Below, piece by piece: positions 6,758 through 14,754 of a stretch of 64,000 nt of DNA. The first letter of the stretch is position 1. Every line of letters begins with the position of its first letter. The DNA is taken from positions 1,674,001-1,738,000 of the forward strand of contig NZ_SCNG01000001.1 of NCBI RefSeq assembly GCF_005503555.1. The letters are read 5' to 3'. The position numbers and the translations under genes are program-made. Under the pieces are notes generated by a model, which saw only the letters and a program-made list of their open reading frames with translations, was not told the origin of the DNA and ran no database searches. This stretch comes from Rudaea sp. 3F27F6. Its GTDB lineage: Bacteria > Pseudomonadota > Gammaproteobacteria > Xanthomonadales > Rhodanobacteraceae.

Positions 6758-6850
6758 CCGCCTAACGCTTGAGGTAAGTGGCCGCTGCCACAGCGGGTGT
6801 CAGGTTACGTGGCAGGTCGCAGCGGTCCGCTTAACCAACTAGTTAGAGCC
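6758..6850 (-). other. attC recombination site 9
   Basis: Starts GCCTAACGCTTGAGGTAAGT, diverged common-type centre (GGTGTCAGGTTACGTGGCAG), ends TTAACCAACTAGTTAGAGCC; the second core is GTTAGAG. Confidence 0.85.
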
Positions 6851-7345
6851 GAATACACGCCACGCCCGGAAGCGAGGAATGCCAAAGAAGATGCGTACTT
6901 TGTCGCTGAAGTACATGCGAAGCGGATAAAGAACCGCGAGGATAGTTACCAAGGCCTCGCCGACCGCGGCGCCCAGCATTTGATTCGGAGCAATTGGCAG
7001 CAGAGGAATTGGCCCGGAAGGCGGGGAGATTCGGCTGTGAAATATCACAAAAAGAATAAGAAGGGCGAACGCTATGCCGCAATACCAAGCCCAACGCTTG
7101 CGGCGAGCGAGGCCCACGAAAAGTGCAATGAAGACGACGAGCATAGTTAGCGGCCAGAGCAGGATGAGGACGAGCCTTGGTAGGGGTGTGCCACTGTTTA
7201 GCAGCCCTGGTAATGCGAGAATGATTCGCTGCAGTGCGAAAAGCGCCGAGAGCATCACCGCGATGAGAATAATTTGCGTAACCCAAATCAGAAGCGGACG
7301 ACGGGGAAATGGGGCATTTGTTGCTGCGCTCGAAGACTCTTCCAT
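6839..7345 (-). CDS. Membrane protein, cassette, 168 aa
   Basis: About four membrane helices: LLIWVTQIILIAVMLSALFA, a second around LVLILLWPLTMLVVFIALFV, a third around WYCGIAFALLILFVIF, and a weaker fourth around GEALVTILAVLYPLRMYF. The N-terminus is short and polar (MEESSSAATNAPFPRR). The start is 4 bp from attC 10 and the stop is in attC 9. The family is not recognised; the layout resembles generic DUF-type membrane proteins common in integron cassettes. Confidence 0.75.
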   Translation of the reverse strand: MEESSSAATNAPFPRRPLLIWVTQIILIAVMLSALFALQRIILALPGLLNSGTPLPRLVLILLWPLTMLVVFIALFVGLARRKRWAWYCGIAFALLILFVIFHSRISPPSGPIPLLPIAPNQMLGAAVGEALVTILAVLYPLRMYFSDKVRIFFGIPRFRAWRVFGSN

Positions 7346-7348
7346 CCG

Positions 7349-7440
7349 GCTTTAATGCTTGAGCTAAGCGGCCGCTGCCGCGATGAACGCCAGGATACCG
7401 CAACCCGTCACGGCGGTCCGCTTGAGCGAATAGTTCGCAT
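7349..7440 (-). other. attC recombination site 10, degenerate cores
   Basis: Starts GCTTTAATGCTTGAGCTAAG (core TTTAAT instead of CCTAAC) and ends TGAGCGAATAGTTCGCATGC. The arms and common-type centre are intact, but both cores are altered. Confidence 0.8.
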
Positions 7441-7443
7441 GCG

Positions 7444-7869
7444 TCACAACGAAACCCAAAGGATGAGACTCTTGTGACCCTGTACAGCGCTCGATGAAAG
7501 CTTACGCACCGCTTGGAGCATTGCCACTACGTCTGATACCTGCCAGCGGTCCATCGCGAGCTCGTCCGTGCGAGACCATAACTCCGCAACATGCAATATG
7601 TCAGAGTCTTTGACAGCTGCGATGTTCGCAGTTAACTCCCCAGGCACGACGATAGCCCACGGGCCTTCGTGTTGATCATTAGAAAATAACTTGAACTTGG
7701 AAAGATCTGCTTCGTTGAATTCAGAATGCTTAAGGATTGCCCAGAGCTGGCAGAGATTGACCTCGCTTAGCCCTTTGAATTGAGCGCTTTCCCATTTCGC
7801 TGAGGGATTGACGCTCTTTAGAATTGATGGAACCTCACGCGTGTCCGCTACGATGAAGTCAGAAAGCAT
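7444..7869 (-). CDS. Hypothetical cassette protein, 141 aa
   Basis: The frame is open into attC 11, but the ATG at 7867-7869 (MLSDFIVADTREVPSILKS) sits after a purine-rich AGGAGAGAC sequence and is the likely start. The protein is soluble and mixed alpha/beta, with GLSEVNLCQLWAILKH, a central GPWAIVVPGELTANIA segment and a C-terminal helical part (DVVAMLQAVRKLSS). No signal peptide, membrane segment or known motif. It is the only gene of its cassette; its stop is 4 bp from attC 10. Confidence 0.75.
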   Translation of the reverse strand: MLSDFIVADTREVPSILKSVNPSAKWESAQFKGLSEVNLCQLWAILKHSEFNEADLSKFKLFSNDQHEGPWAIVVPGELTANIAAVKDSDILHVAELWSRTDELAMDRWQVSDVVAMLQAVRKLSSSAVQGHKSLILWVSL

Positions 7870-7891
7870 TCCCACTGAGTCTCTCCTAAGC

Positions 7892-7982
7892 ACGCTAACG
7901 CTTGAGCTAAGCGGCCGCTGCCGCTGGCTGTCAGGATACCGCAACCGCCCCGTAGCGGTCCGCTTGTGCGAATAGTTAGGGC
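7892..7982 (-). other. attC recombination site 11
   Basis: Starts ACGCTAACGCTTGAGCTAAG, common-type centre (GGCTGTCAGGATACCGCAAC), ends TTGTGCGAATAGTTAGGGC. Confidence 0.85.
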
Positions 7983-8408
7983 TCAACTGACATCTACGAA
8001 GAACTGAGCCACATTGTAGTTGGCAATGGTGCGAGCCAGGCTGACTGGCGAAACACCATGTTTATTTGAAGCAGCAGGGTCTGCACCTGCCTGCCGAAGA
8101 AGCGCTATAACGGAACCGTCGCCTTTTGAACTAAATACGGCTGTCGAGAGCAGTGTATTGCCATGCATGTCGCGTATATCTGGAGTGGCACCCGCACCGA
8201 GCAAGAGCGCAATAACTTCGCCTGAAGTAGCTTGAGCAGCAAAATGAAGCGGCGCCCAGCCTCGGTTGTCTTGAGTATTCGGATCAAGACCAGATGATAG
8301 TAGTGTCTTGCACAGGGCGGCATCGCTCTCTGCGGCAGCATAATGGAGCGAGGTGCGACCTTCGCGATCGACACCAAGGCGCTCTATTTTGGGTTGCCTG
8401 TATTTCAC
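7983..8408 (-). CDS. Ankyrin-repeat cassette protein
   Basis: 141 aa made almost wholly of ankyrin repeats: DREGRTSLHYAAAESD, DNRGWAPLHFAAQATSG, DMHGNTLLSTAVFSSKGD and NKHGVSPVSLARTIANYN, each about 33-36 residues with the G-TPLH-AA pattern; the last is a capping repeat. There is no signal peptide, so it is probably a cytoplasmic protein-binding module. Ankyrin proteins of this size often act as immunity or inhibitor partners, but no toxin gene is visible beside it. The stop adjoins attC 11 and the start is 8 bp from attC 12. Confidence 0.9.
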   Translation of the reverse strand: MKYRQPKIERLGVDREGRTSLHYAAAESDAALCKTLLSSGLDPNTQDNRGWAPLHFAAQATSGEVIALLLGAGATPDIRDMHGNTLLSTAVFSSKGDGSVIALLRQAGADPAASNKHGVSPVSLARTIANYNVAQFFVDVS

Positions 8409-8415
8409 AAATTGA

Positions 8416-8506
8416 GCCCTAACGCCAAGCTAAGCGGTTGCTGCCGCGAGGGATGTCAGGATGCCTCAACCCGTCACAGCGGTTCGCTTGAGTGAATAGT
8501 TAGGGC
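8416..8506 (-). other. attC recombination site 12
   Basis: Starts GCCCTAACGCCAAGCTAAGC, centre GGATGTCAGGATGCCTCAAC, ends GCTTGAGTGAATAGTTAGGG. Confidence 0.85.
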
Positions 8507-8847
8507 TGCTTGGCGACATATGCAGAGCTGACACCGTACGCGAGCCCGAAAATACCCCCGAAAACTACAAACCATAGCGGCACCACCACAGGCGCAGTTT
8601 GAGGGACCACCAAGATTGCTAGCAGCCATCCGAAGACGTTGTAGCCGAAGAAAGCGAGCGCCAACAGCCGAGTAGCTCTTTGTTTTGCACGAATGAACGC
8701 TACAAGCGACACAATGGCCCAGATGAACTCAATGCTGGAGAACGTGATAGAAACGCTATCGCAGGCGCCATTGTTTTTGAAAAGGATGGCGGCATCGATG
8801 ACCTGGGTGACGCCGATTGCTGCGCTGCCGATTGAGTAAGTTCTCAT
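8500..8847 (-). CDS. Membrane protein, cassette, 115 aa
   Basis: Four probable membrane helices: near GSAAIGVTQVIDAAILF, FSSIEFIWAIVSLVAFI, LALAFFGYNVFGWLLAILVV and VPLWFVVFGGIFGLAYGVSS, joined by short loops. One basic loop (RAKQRATR) suggests the inside orientation of the middle connection. The gene lies tightly between attC 13 and attC 12. I do not recognise the family. Confidence 0.7.
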   Translation of the reverse strand: MRTYSIGSAAIGVTQVIDAAILFKNNGACDSVSITFSSIEFIWAIVSLVAFIRAKQRATRLLALAFFGYNVFGWLLAILVVPQTAPVVVPLWFVVFGGIFGLAYGVSSAYVAKQP

Positions 8848-8850
8848 GCA

Positions 8851-8944
8851 GCCCTTGCGCTTGAGCTAAGCGACTGTCGCCGCGATGCGCTGCAGTCTAG
8901 CGCAGACCCACATCGGCAGTTCGTTTGAGCGAATAGTTAGGTGC
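8851..8944 (-). other. attC recombination site 13, one core decayed
   Basis: Begins GCCCTTGCGCTTGAGCTAAG: the core AAC has become TGC. Second-type centre (GCAGTCTAGCGCAGACCCAC); ends TTTGAGCGAATAGTTAGGTG with an intact core. Confidence 0.8.
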
Positions 8945-9359
8945 TGCTGTCTTGTGGCTGGGTCGCCAACTGTTTTGCTAGGCGGCGCGAACCAACTAGC
9001 GCAATGCTAACAAGTACGAGTACGACAAGATGCATGACGAAGCCAGACCAAAGACCGAGATACGCCGCAAGCAAAGTGTCTGCAATGTAGATGGCTAGCC
9101 CTACTGCAAGAAGTGCACGAAATTTTGAGGAAAAATACGCGAGTGCTGCGAACACGGCTGCGGCGGCGAAATGAGGCCAAGCAGCGGTTAGAAGGAAAGG
9201 CGCGACCAAGCCGGCGAGAATTAAAAAGTCCTGACCTATAAGTAGGAAAAGCCCGTTGAGAAAAGTGAAGAAAGCTACCCAATAGGTCCAGTTACGCGGA
9301 GCGCGACGCATACGCTCAACGCGAAATGAGATGACGCTTTCGTTCTGACTCTCGGACAC
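8937..9359 (-). CDS. Membrane protein, cassette, 140 aa
   Basis: An N-terminal polar stretch (MSESQNESVISFRVERMRR) precedes about four membrane helices: WVAFFTFLNGLFLLIG with ILAGLVAPFLLTAAW, FAAAAVFAALAYF, ALLAVGLAIYIADTLLAAYL and VMHLVVLVLVSIALVG. The tail is polar (RRLAKQLATQPQDSST). The start is 19 bp from attC 14; the stop lies in attC 13. Family not recognised. Confidence 0.7.
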   Translation of the reverse strand: MSESQNESVISFRVERMRRAPRNWTYWVAFFTFLNGLFLLIGQDFLILAGLVAPFLLTAAWPHFAAAAVFAALAYFSSKFRALLAVGLAIYIADTLLAAYLGLWSGFVMHLVVLVLVSIALVGSRRLAKQLATQPQDSST

Positions 9360-9378
9360 GAGAATTCTCTCCTTGGGT

Positions 9379-9469
9379 GCCTAACGCTCGAGCTAAGCGG
9401 CTGCCGCCGCGACGCGCTGCAGTCTAGCGCAGACCGACACCGGCAGTCCGCTTGAGCAAATAGTTAGTC
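9379..9469 (-). other. attC recombination site 14
   Basis: Starts GCCTAACGCTCGAGCTAAGC, second-type centre (GCAGTCTAGCGCAGACCGAC), ends CTTGAGCAAATAGTTAGTC. Confidence 0.85.
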
Positions 9470-9889
9470 ATGGCTTGCTGAGTAATATATCGCGAGGTCT
9501 GCGAGAGCTAGACGGAAGCTGGGCTCGGGATATGCTTGAAGAGCAACGGTTTCAGCGTCGAACGCGTCGGGTGGCAGCCGCTCAAGATGAGCGAGACGAA
9601 CCTGACGGTCGTGTAGGTACAGCCCGGCGCCGAGTTTGCTGATCGCAGATTCGAACTGTGCCAAGGTTTGTTTTGCACCAAGGCGAGCAAGACCAGACAA
9701 CACAAGCGAGCTTAAATCACCGCATGAGTTTGCAAAGAATTGATGAAGGCCGCCGTTCATGACCTCGCCCTCGAGCCAGAACAAGGCGATAGCCTCTTGC
9801 TCGGGGTGGGAAAGCGCCTCAAATCCGAGTTTAGACCAGCGTTCTTCGAGCTTCGCATGCGCTTGAGATTGCTGTGGCGTTTCTGCCAT
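9464..9889 (-). CDS. DUF4375 (DMP19-like) cassette protein
   Basis: 141 aa from the ATG at 9887-9889 (MAETPQQSQAHAKLEER); the longer frame reads back through the half attC and is not credible. The core EGEVMNGGLHQFFANSCGD is the signature of DUF4375/DMP19-like proteins, followed by a helical region about age or size classes (LGAKQTLAQFESAISKLG). This family is small, soluble and frequent in bacterial genomes next to accessory genes, with unknown function. It is the last gene of the array before ordinary chromosome. Confidence 0.8.
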   Translation of the reverse strand: MAETPQQSQAHAKLEERWSKLGFEALSHPEQEAIALFWLEGEVMNGGLHQFFANSCGDLSSLVLSGLARLGAKQTLAQFESAISKLGAGLYLHDRQVRLAHLERLPPDAFDAETVALQAYPEPSFRLALADLAIYYSASHD

Positions 9890-9937
9890 TTTTAACGCTT
9901 GAGCTAAGCGGCGGCGGCCGCGAGGGATGTCAGGATA
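9890..9937 (-). other. Half attC site at the array end
   Basis: TTTAACGCTTGAGCTAAGCG followed by GAGGGATGTCAGGATA, then unrelated sequence of the hydrolase 3' end. Only the first arm and half of the centre remain. It breaks at the same CAGGATA position as the other half site at 5,052. Confidence 0.8.
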
Positions 9938-9950
9938 AACGCGCTGAACT

Positions 9951-10916
9951 TCAAGCGCGAATGCGCCACAACACACGCGCTTCCTCCGCAATCACATCCG
10001 GAAATTCCTCGGGGAAGAACAGCTTCGCGCCGGGCAGGCGGCGCACGCCTTGCGAATTGGGGAAGACGCGCGCCAGGTAGTCGGCGTCGCTCTGCGCGAA
10101 GATGTCGTCATCGGTGCCCCAAACGATGCGCACGGGCACTGTGCAACGTTTTAGCGCGGTTTCTATGCCGGCGAGCGGATTGGGTTCGAGCGCGAGATGA
10201 TAGGCCTCGAACTGTTTGCGGCGCAGTGGCGAACTCACGAGCGGTGCGATGTAATAGTCGATGGTTTCGTCGGCGAATGCCGCCGGATCGCGGAACACGG
10301 CCGCACCGAGGGTCGCGCGAGCGAGCGCTTTGTCCGACACCCATTTGGCTATCGAGTCGGCAAGCGTGCCGGCACGTGCCTGCTCGATCATCGGCTTGAC
10401 TTTGGGCGGCGGGCTGTCGGGCTCGACGTCGCAGTTGGTCAGCAAGAGCGAACGCACGCGGCCGGGATTGTTCGCGGTGAACAGTTGCGCGACCGCGCCG
10501 CCGCTGTCGCTGGCGACGAGGTCGACGTCGGCGATGCCGAGTTTGTCCAGCAGCGCGGCGATCATCGCGGCCTGGTCGCCGGCACCGAGCGCCTGCTGCG
10601 CGGGCACTTCCGAATAGCCTAGCCCCATCAAGTCGGGCGCGATGCAGCGCCGGTGTGCGCCGAGGCGGTCGATCGCGCCGCGCCATTGATAACCGTTGAG
10701 CGGCAGTCCGTGCAGGAACAGCGCGGCCCGGCCTGCACCGCGCTCGACGTAGGCGATGCGTCCTTGCGGCAGTTCCGCATGGCGACGCGCGGCGCGGAAT
10801 GCGGCAACGTCCATAGGCTTCGCCGCCGACGCGGCAGCGGTACCGTACTGCCATGTTGCCAGCGCGCAAGCGCCGGCTGCGCCCGCTGCCAAACCGAGGA
10901 ATTGCCTGCGCTGCAT
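9951..10916 (-). CDS. Tat-exported alpha/beta hydrolase
   Basis: 321 aa from the ATG at 10914-10916, which has AGGAG 6 nt upstream. The N-terminus MQRRQFLGLAAGAAG is a twin-arginine signal (RRQFLG), so the enzyme is probably exported folded. The catalytic core shows the oxyanion region FLHGLPLNGYQW, a nucleophile elbow ASDSGG with Asp in the nucleophile position, WGTDDDIF (acid region) and GAKLFFPEEFPD near the C-terminus, where the His normally sits but is not obvious. The Asp nucleophile suggests the haloalkane dehalogenase/epoxide hydrolase branch; the substrate is unknown. It is divergent from an AraC-type regulator that may control it. Its stop lies 14 bp from the broken end of the cassette array. 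Confidence 0.8.
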   Translation of the reverse strand: MQRRQFLGLAAGAAGACALATWQYGTAAASAAKPMDVAAFRAARRHAELPQGRIAYVERGAGRAALFLHGLPLNGYQWRGAIDRLGAHRRCIAPDLMGLGYSEVPAQQALGAGDQAAMIAALLDKLGIADVDLVASDSGGAVAQLFTANNPGRVRSLLLTNCDVEPDSPPPKVKPMIEQARAGTLADSIAKWVSDKALARATLGAAVFRDPAAFADETIDYYIAPLVSSPLRRKQFEAYHLALEPNPLAGIETALKRCTVPVRIVWGTDDDIFAQSDADYLARVFPNSQGVRRLPGAKLFFPEEFPDVIAEEARVLWRIRA

Positions 10917-11032
10917 AGGTGCTCCTTTGCGATGTCTGCGATGGCGAAAGTCTCTCAGTCGACATCGCGACGCGCGCGCACGAACGGCCACAAGCAGACA
11001 CGCGCAGATGACTTTCGACACATGCCGTGTGC

Positions 11033-11929
11033 ATGGCACGAGCACATCATCGCGGTGTGAACGACCGCCCCGGCAGCTATCCGCTTCCCGCGCCGTCCTC
11101 GATGGCCGGCCCCGGTGGCTTGCGCGCACCGCTGCTCGACACGCTCACCGTGCCGGTGCCAGGCGGCGCTTTCGATCCGCCGCTCGACCACCGCCATGTG
11201 CTCTGCATACATCTCGGCGGCCCGGTACCGGTGTCGCATCGCGCCGATGGCCGCGACAACCGCGGCGTGCGCCTGCACGGACAAATCTGCGTTTCTCCGA
11301 CCGGCTCGACCACGCGCTGGATTCTGTCGCGGCCGGCGCGCTCGTTGCTGCTGCGGTTGACGCCTGCGCTGATCGGCGACACCGCCGAAGCGATGGGCGT
11401 GGCCTTGGCTGACGCGGACCTAGCGCCGTCGGCCCATGTCCGCGACCCGCAGATCGAACGCATCGCCTGGATGATGCAGGCCGAAGGTCGCGACAACTAT
11501 CCGGGCGGCCGCCTGTTCGCCGACGGCCTTGCGTGCGCGCTTGCCGCGCGACTGCTTGCACGGCAGGCGCGCCGCGGTGCGCAAGCACCGGACGACGACG
11601 GACCGGCACTGCCACCATGGCGCCTGCAGCGCGTGCTCGACTACGTGGATGCGCATCTCGACGAGGACTTGTCGCTCGCCGAACTCGCCGCCGTGGCCGG
11701 ATTCAGCGTGTCGCATTTCAAGCCGCTGTTCCGGCGCGCGGTCGGCATGCCTGCACATCGCTTCGTGCTTGAGCGCCGCGTCGACCGCGCGCGTTCATTG
11801 CTGCTTGACAGCCGCAAGAGCATGACCGAAATCGCGCTCGAATCGGGCTTCGCCCACGCCAGCCATATGGCGCGCTGCATGCGGCGCGTGCTCGGCTGCA
11901 GTCCGGCGCAGATCGTGCAGGCCCGCTAG
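11033..11929 (+). CDS. AraC-family transcriptional regulator
   Basis: About 298 aa. The C-terminal 100 residues hold the two AraC helix-turn-helix motifs: LSLAELAAVAGFSVSHFKPL and, after FRRAVGMPAHRFVLERRVDRAR, the second with MTEIALESGFAHASHMAR and the conserved RRVLGCSP. The N-terminal 180 residues form the ligand-sensing half (cupin-like, weakly conserved). The gene is divergent from the alpha/beta hydrolase with a 116-bp gap, the usual arrangement for a regulator and its target. Start uncertain: a GTG at 11027, this ATG, or a GTG at 11057 are all possible; none has a strong ribosome binding site. Confidence 0.8.
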   Translation: MARAHHRGVNDRPGSYPLPAPSSMAGPGGLRAPLLDTLTVPVPGGAFDPPLDHRHVLCIHLGGPVPVSHRADGRDNRGVRLHGQICVSPTGSTTRWILSRPARSLLLRLTPALIGDTAEAMGVALADADLAPSAHVRDPQIERIAWMMQAEGRDNYPGGRLFADGLACALAARLLARQARRGAQAPDDDGPALPPWRLQRVLDYVDAHLDEDLSLAELAAVAGFSVSHFKPLFRRAVGMPAHRFVLERRVDRARSLLLDSRKSMTEIALESGFAHASHMARCMRRVLGCSPAQIVQAR

Positions 11930-12056
11930 CGCAGCCGGACCGGCAAAATCTACATCAGTCAGATCGCGGACAACGACCGGGGAACGGTCCTTGTTCAAAG
12001 CGGCGGGCTCATCGCCGATCGCCGCAACATGCGCCGCGGCGATCGCATCGGATACT

Positions 12057-12635
12057 TCAGTGCCGCTCTTCGCGGTGCTCGGCTTCGCGACGCGGCTCCA
12101 CGCGCGGCGGTTCGCGGTGTGTCTCGATCGGACGGCCGACCGGCGCATGCGCAAACGGATGCCCATTAAGTTCATGCACCGGACCATGCACATAGTCGCG
12201 CACCGGGCCGCGGTACACCGGCGGCGGCCGGTGTGCGAACGGACGCGCAAACCAGCGGTCGTGCTGAGCCCAGAACGGGCGGCCGCGATAATAGCGGCCC
12301 CAATAGTCGGCAATCGAAAACGTCACGATGGGAATGCCGATCGCGGCGCCGATTCCGGCGACGAAAGCAGGACCGCCGTTGTATTCGTACTGAATGATGT
12401 TGCCCGGCAGCCAGCCGCGGTCCTCACCGGCAACCACGTCGCACCAGGCATAGCCGTCGGTGCACCCCTCGACAAAGACGCGTGCGCCGGCCGGCACCGT
12501 TTCGATCGGCGGATAACCCGGATCTGGCGCGGAGTACAAGGTTGTCGTTGCGACCGTATATCCCTCCCCGGCCAGCGCGCCGGTGGAGATTGCGGCAAGC
12601 ACGCACACTGCTATCGAACGAACGAAACCACGCAT
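12057..12635 (-). CDS. Secreted bacterial SH3-domain protein
   Basis: 192 aa. A signal peptide (MRGFVRSIAVCVLAAISTGALA) is followed by an SH3b-like fold: YTVATTTLYSAPDPGYPPIE, AGARVFVEGCTDGYAWCDV and GEDRGWLPGNIIQ, with the two Cys able to form a disulfide. The central part is Gly/Ala-rich and hydrophobic, and the C-terminal 70 residues are rich in His, Arg and Pro (RPFAHRPPPVYRGP), probably disordered and possibly metal-binding. Proteins of this layout are periplasmic cell-wall-associated factors of unknown role. It stands alone between the AraC gene and the DUF885 gene. Confidence 0.75.
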   Translation of the reverse strand: MRGFVRSIAVCVLAAISTGALAGEGYTVATTTLYSAPDPGYPPIETVPAGARVFVEGCTDGYAWCDVVAGEDRGWLPGNIIQYEYNGGPAFVAGIGAAIGIPIVTFSIADYWGRYYRGRPFWAQHDRWFARPFAHRPPPVYRGPVRDYVHGPVHELNGHPFAHAPVGRPIETHREPPRVEPRREAEHREERH

Positions 12636-12942
12636 GCGTCTACTCCTCGTCGACTGCGATGACTCGATTCTCCGCCCGCTTTTCGACAGTCACAAGAAAT
12701 AGCGCGTTAAAAATTGTCGCCGCTCGTCAGCGAATTGTGTCTCGCGCAAATCGGTTTCGTCGCACGCGATTGTTGTTCGCTCAATTCCAACGACACCATT
12801 AAATTTCGGCAGTCTCGGTAAATCGTGATCGCCCGATTCTGACAATACTCGCGGCGACCGACAAATACTTACGCGCCTCAGCATGCGAGGCGCGAAGAAC
12901 GCGCTCGCAGACTTTCGATCTCAAACCCCTCTCGCCTTCGAT
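12636..12942. other. Intergenic region with a GC hairpin
   Basis: No credible gene. The AT-richer part (12,700-12,870) lies upstream of the SH3 gene and should hold its promoter. At 12,872-12,894 a perfect stem CGCGCCTC / GAGGCGCG with a 7-nt loop follows the DUF885 stop; it lacks a clear T-run on the minus strand, so it is a weak terminator candidate at best. Confidence 0.5.
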
Positions 12943-14754
12943 CTAGGAAGACGAAGCGTGCGTCTGCGCTATCCACGCATCGATGCGCGCTTCGAGGACG
13001 TTGAGTGGAAGCGCACCGGAATCGATGACGGTGTCGTGGAATTTCTTGATATCGAACCCGGCACCCAGGCGCGTTTGCGCGCGCTGGCGCAGGTCGAGAA
13101 GTTTGAGTTGTCCGATTTTGTATCCCAAGGCCTGACCGGGCCAGGCGATGTATCGGTCCGTCTCGCGCTGAACATTGGTTTCGCTCACCGAGGAATGATC
13201 GTGGAAGAAGTCCACGACTTGCTGGCGGCTCCAATGTTTAGCGTGAATCCCGGTATCGACGACGAGGCGGATCGCGCGCCAGATATCGCTCTGCAGGCGG
13301 CTGTAGTCGCTGTAGGGATCTTTGTAGAAGCCGAGATCCTTTCCGAGCCGCTCGCTGTAAAGCGCCCAGCCTTCGAGATACGCGGTGTTCGTATACTTTT
13401 TGCGGAACTCCGGCAGCGCGGTCAGTTCCTGCGCGATGGATATCTGCAAATGATGACCCGGGATACCTTCGTGGTAGGCGATCGGCTCGGCATCGCCGAG
13501 CACGATTTCGTCGGCGTTGTAGGTGTTGACGATAACGCGACCGGGACGCTTTCCGTCCGGCGTGCCTTCTTCATAAGTGGCAGGCGGACTCTGCGCTTCC
13601 ACGTATGCCGGAAAGGCTTCGACGATCAGATCGGCTTTCGGCAGCGTGCCGAAGAGTTCCGGAAGTTTGGTCTTCATCTGCGCGATATCGGTTCGATACA
13701 GATCAAGCACCTGCTCTTTCGAAGTCGCGTGAAGTTTGCGATCGGTCTTGATCGCCGCATTGAAACTTTTCAGGTCGTCGTAGCCGAATTTTTTCGCGAT
13801 GGCAAGCATCTCGGCTTCGTCTTTCTTCACTTCGTCGAGGCCGACCTGATGAACTTCATCCGCAGTCATATTGAGTGTCGTGCTGCGGCGAATGCAGAAG
13901 TCGTAATACGCCTTGCCGTCGGTCGTGGTGTCGATGCCGGGCTGCTCGCGGCTTTTCGGGATGTACTGGGTCCGAAGAAACTCCGCAAAGCGCCGGTAGG
14001 CCGGCATGACGTCATGGGCTATTGCCGCTTCGATATCGCCCGATAGACGCTTGCGCTCCGCTGCGCCCACGCTCGCAGGAAATTTTTTGATCGGTGCGGC
14101 GAACGGGCTGTCCGCCGGCGCCGTGTCGATCAGGGCATGGGTCTGGGTCAGGACTTTTTCCGAGACGAGTTTGGCCTGAACGCGCCCGTCGCGGATGCCC
14201 AGTTGCATGTCCGCGGTGATCTGCGCGAACAATACGGGCAGCTTGTGCAAGCGCGCGAGGTAGTTCTCATAGTCCTTCACGTCGTCGAAAGGAATGGCAT
14301 CGACGAGCCGTGGAACATCGTTATGCACGCCGTGAATCTGGTTGACCGGCATCTGCCATTCCTTGAAGCGGATGCTTTCCTGCTCCTCATCGAGAGAACG
14401 CAGGAGCAGTTCGGCCGAGAGCTTGTCTTGTTCGGACAATCCCGCCGTATCGACGGCGCGTACGCGCCGGGTAAATTCGCGGCTGCGCCGCAGTGAATTT
14501 TCGATTCCGGTTGCGGAATAGTCGCTCCAGCGATCGTTGTAGCGCTTGTCGCCGAGGGCGGTCGCCTCTTCGGGCGCATAGCGCAGATGATCTTCCCAGT
14601 AATCCGAGAAGAGTTTCTTCAGCGTCTGCGAGCGCGCATCGACGCTCGCCACGTTGTTGCCGGAAGCCGCAGACGTCTGCGCGGCCATCGCCCACGACGG
14701 TATTGCCGAGAGGCCGAAAACGATCGCGATCGTGCGAAATTTGATCGTGCTCAA
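12943..14754 (-). CDS. DUF885 zinc metallopeptidase, exported
   Basis: 603 aa starting at a TTG (14752-14754) that overlaps the stop codon of the preceding gene as TTGA, implying coupled translation. A signal peptide (FRTIAIVFGLSAIPSWAMA) leads into a long helical domain with YWEDHLRYAPEEATALGDKR, typical of DUF885. The metal-binding motif is AYHEGIPGHHLQ, with the third ligand probably the Glu in NTAYLEGWALYSE. Members are M32/M2-like helical peptidases of the periplasm or outer membrane. It probably forms an operon with the lipocalin-like gene upstream. An upstream ATG would run through that gene and is rejected. Confidence 0.85.
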   Translation of the reverse strand: MSTIKFRTIAIVFGLSAIPSWAMAAQTSAASGNNVASVDARSQTLKKLFSDYWEDHLRYAPEEATALGDKRYNDRWSDYSATGIENSLRRSREFTRRVRAVDTAGLSEQDKLSAELLLRSLDEEQESIRFKEWQMPVNQIHGVHNDVPRLVDAIPFDDVKDYENYLARLHKLPVLFAQITADMQLGIRDGRVQAKLVSEKVLTQTHALIDTAPADSPFAAPIKKFPASVGAAERKRLSGDIEAAIAHDVMPAYRRFAEFLRTQYIPKSREQPGIDTTTDGKAYYDFCIRRSTTLNMTADEVHQVGLDEVKKDEAEMLAIAKKFGYDDLKSFNAAIKTDRKLHATSKEQVLDLYRTDIAQMKTKLPELFGTLPKADLIVEAFPAYVEAQSPPATYEEGTPDGKRPGRVIVNTYNADEIVLGDAEPIAYHEGIPGHHLQISIAQELTALPEFRKKYTNTAYLEGWALYSERLGKDLGFYKDPYSDYSRLQSDIWRAIRLVVDTGIHAKHWSRQQVVDFFHDHSSVSETNVQRETDRYIAWPGQALGYKIGQLKLLDLRQRAQTRLGAGFDIKKFHDTVIDSGALPLNVLEARIDAWIAQTHASSS

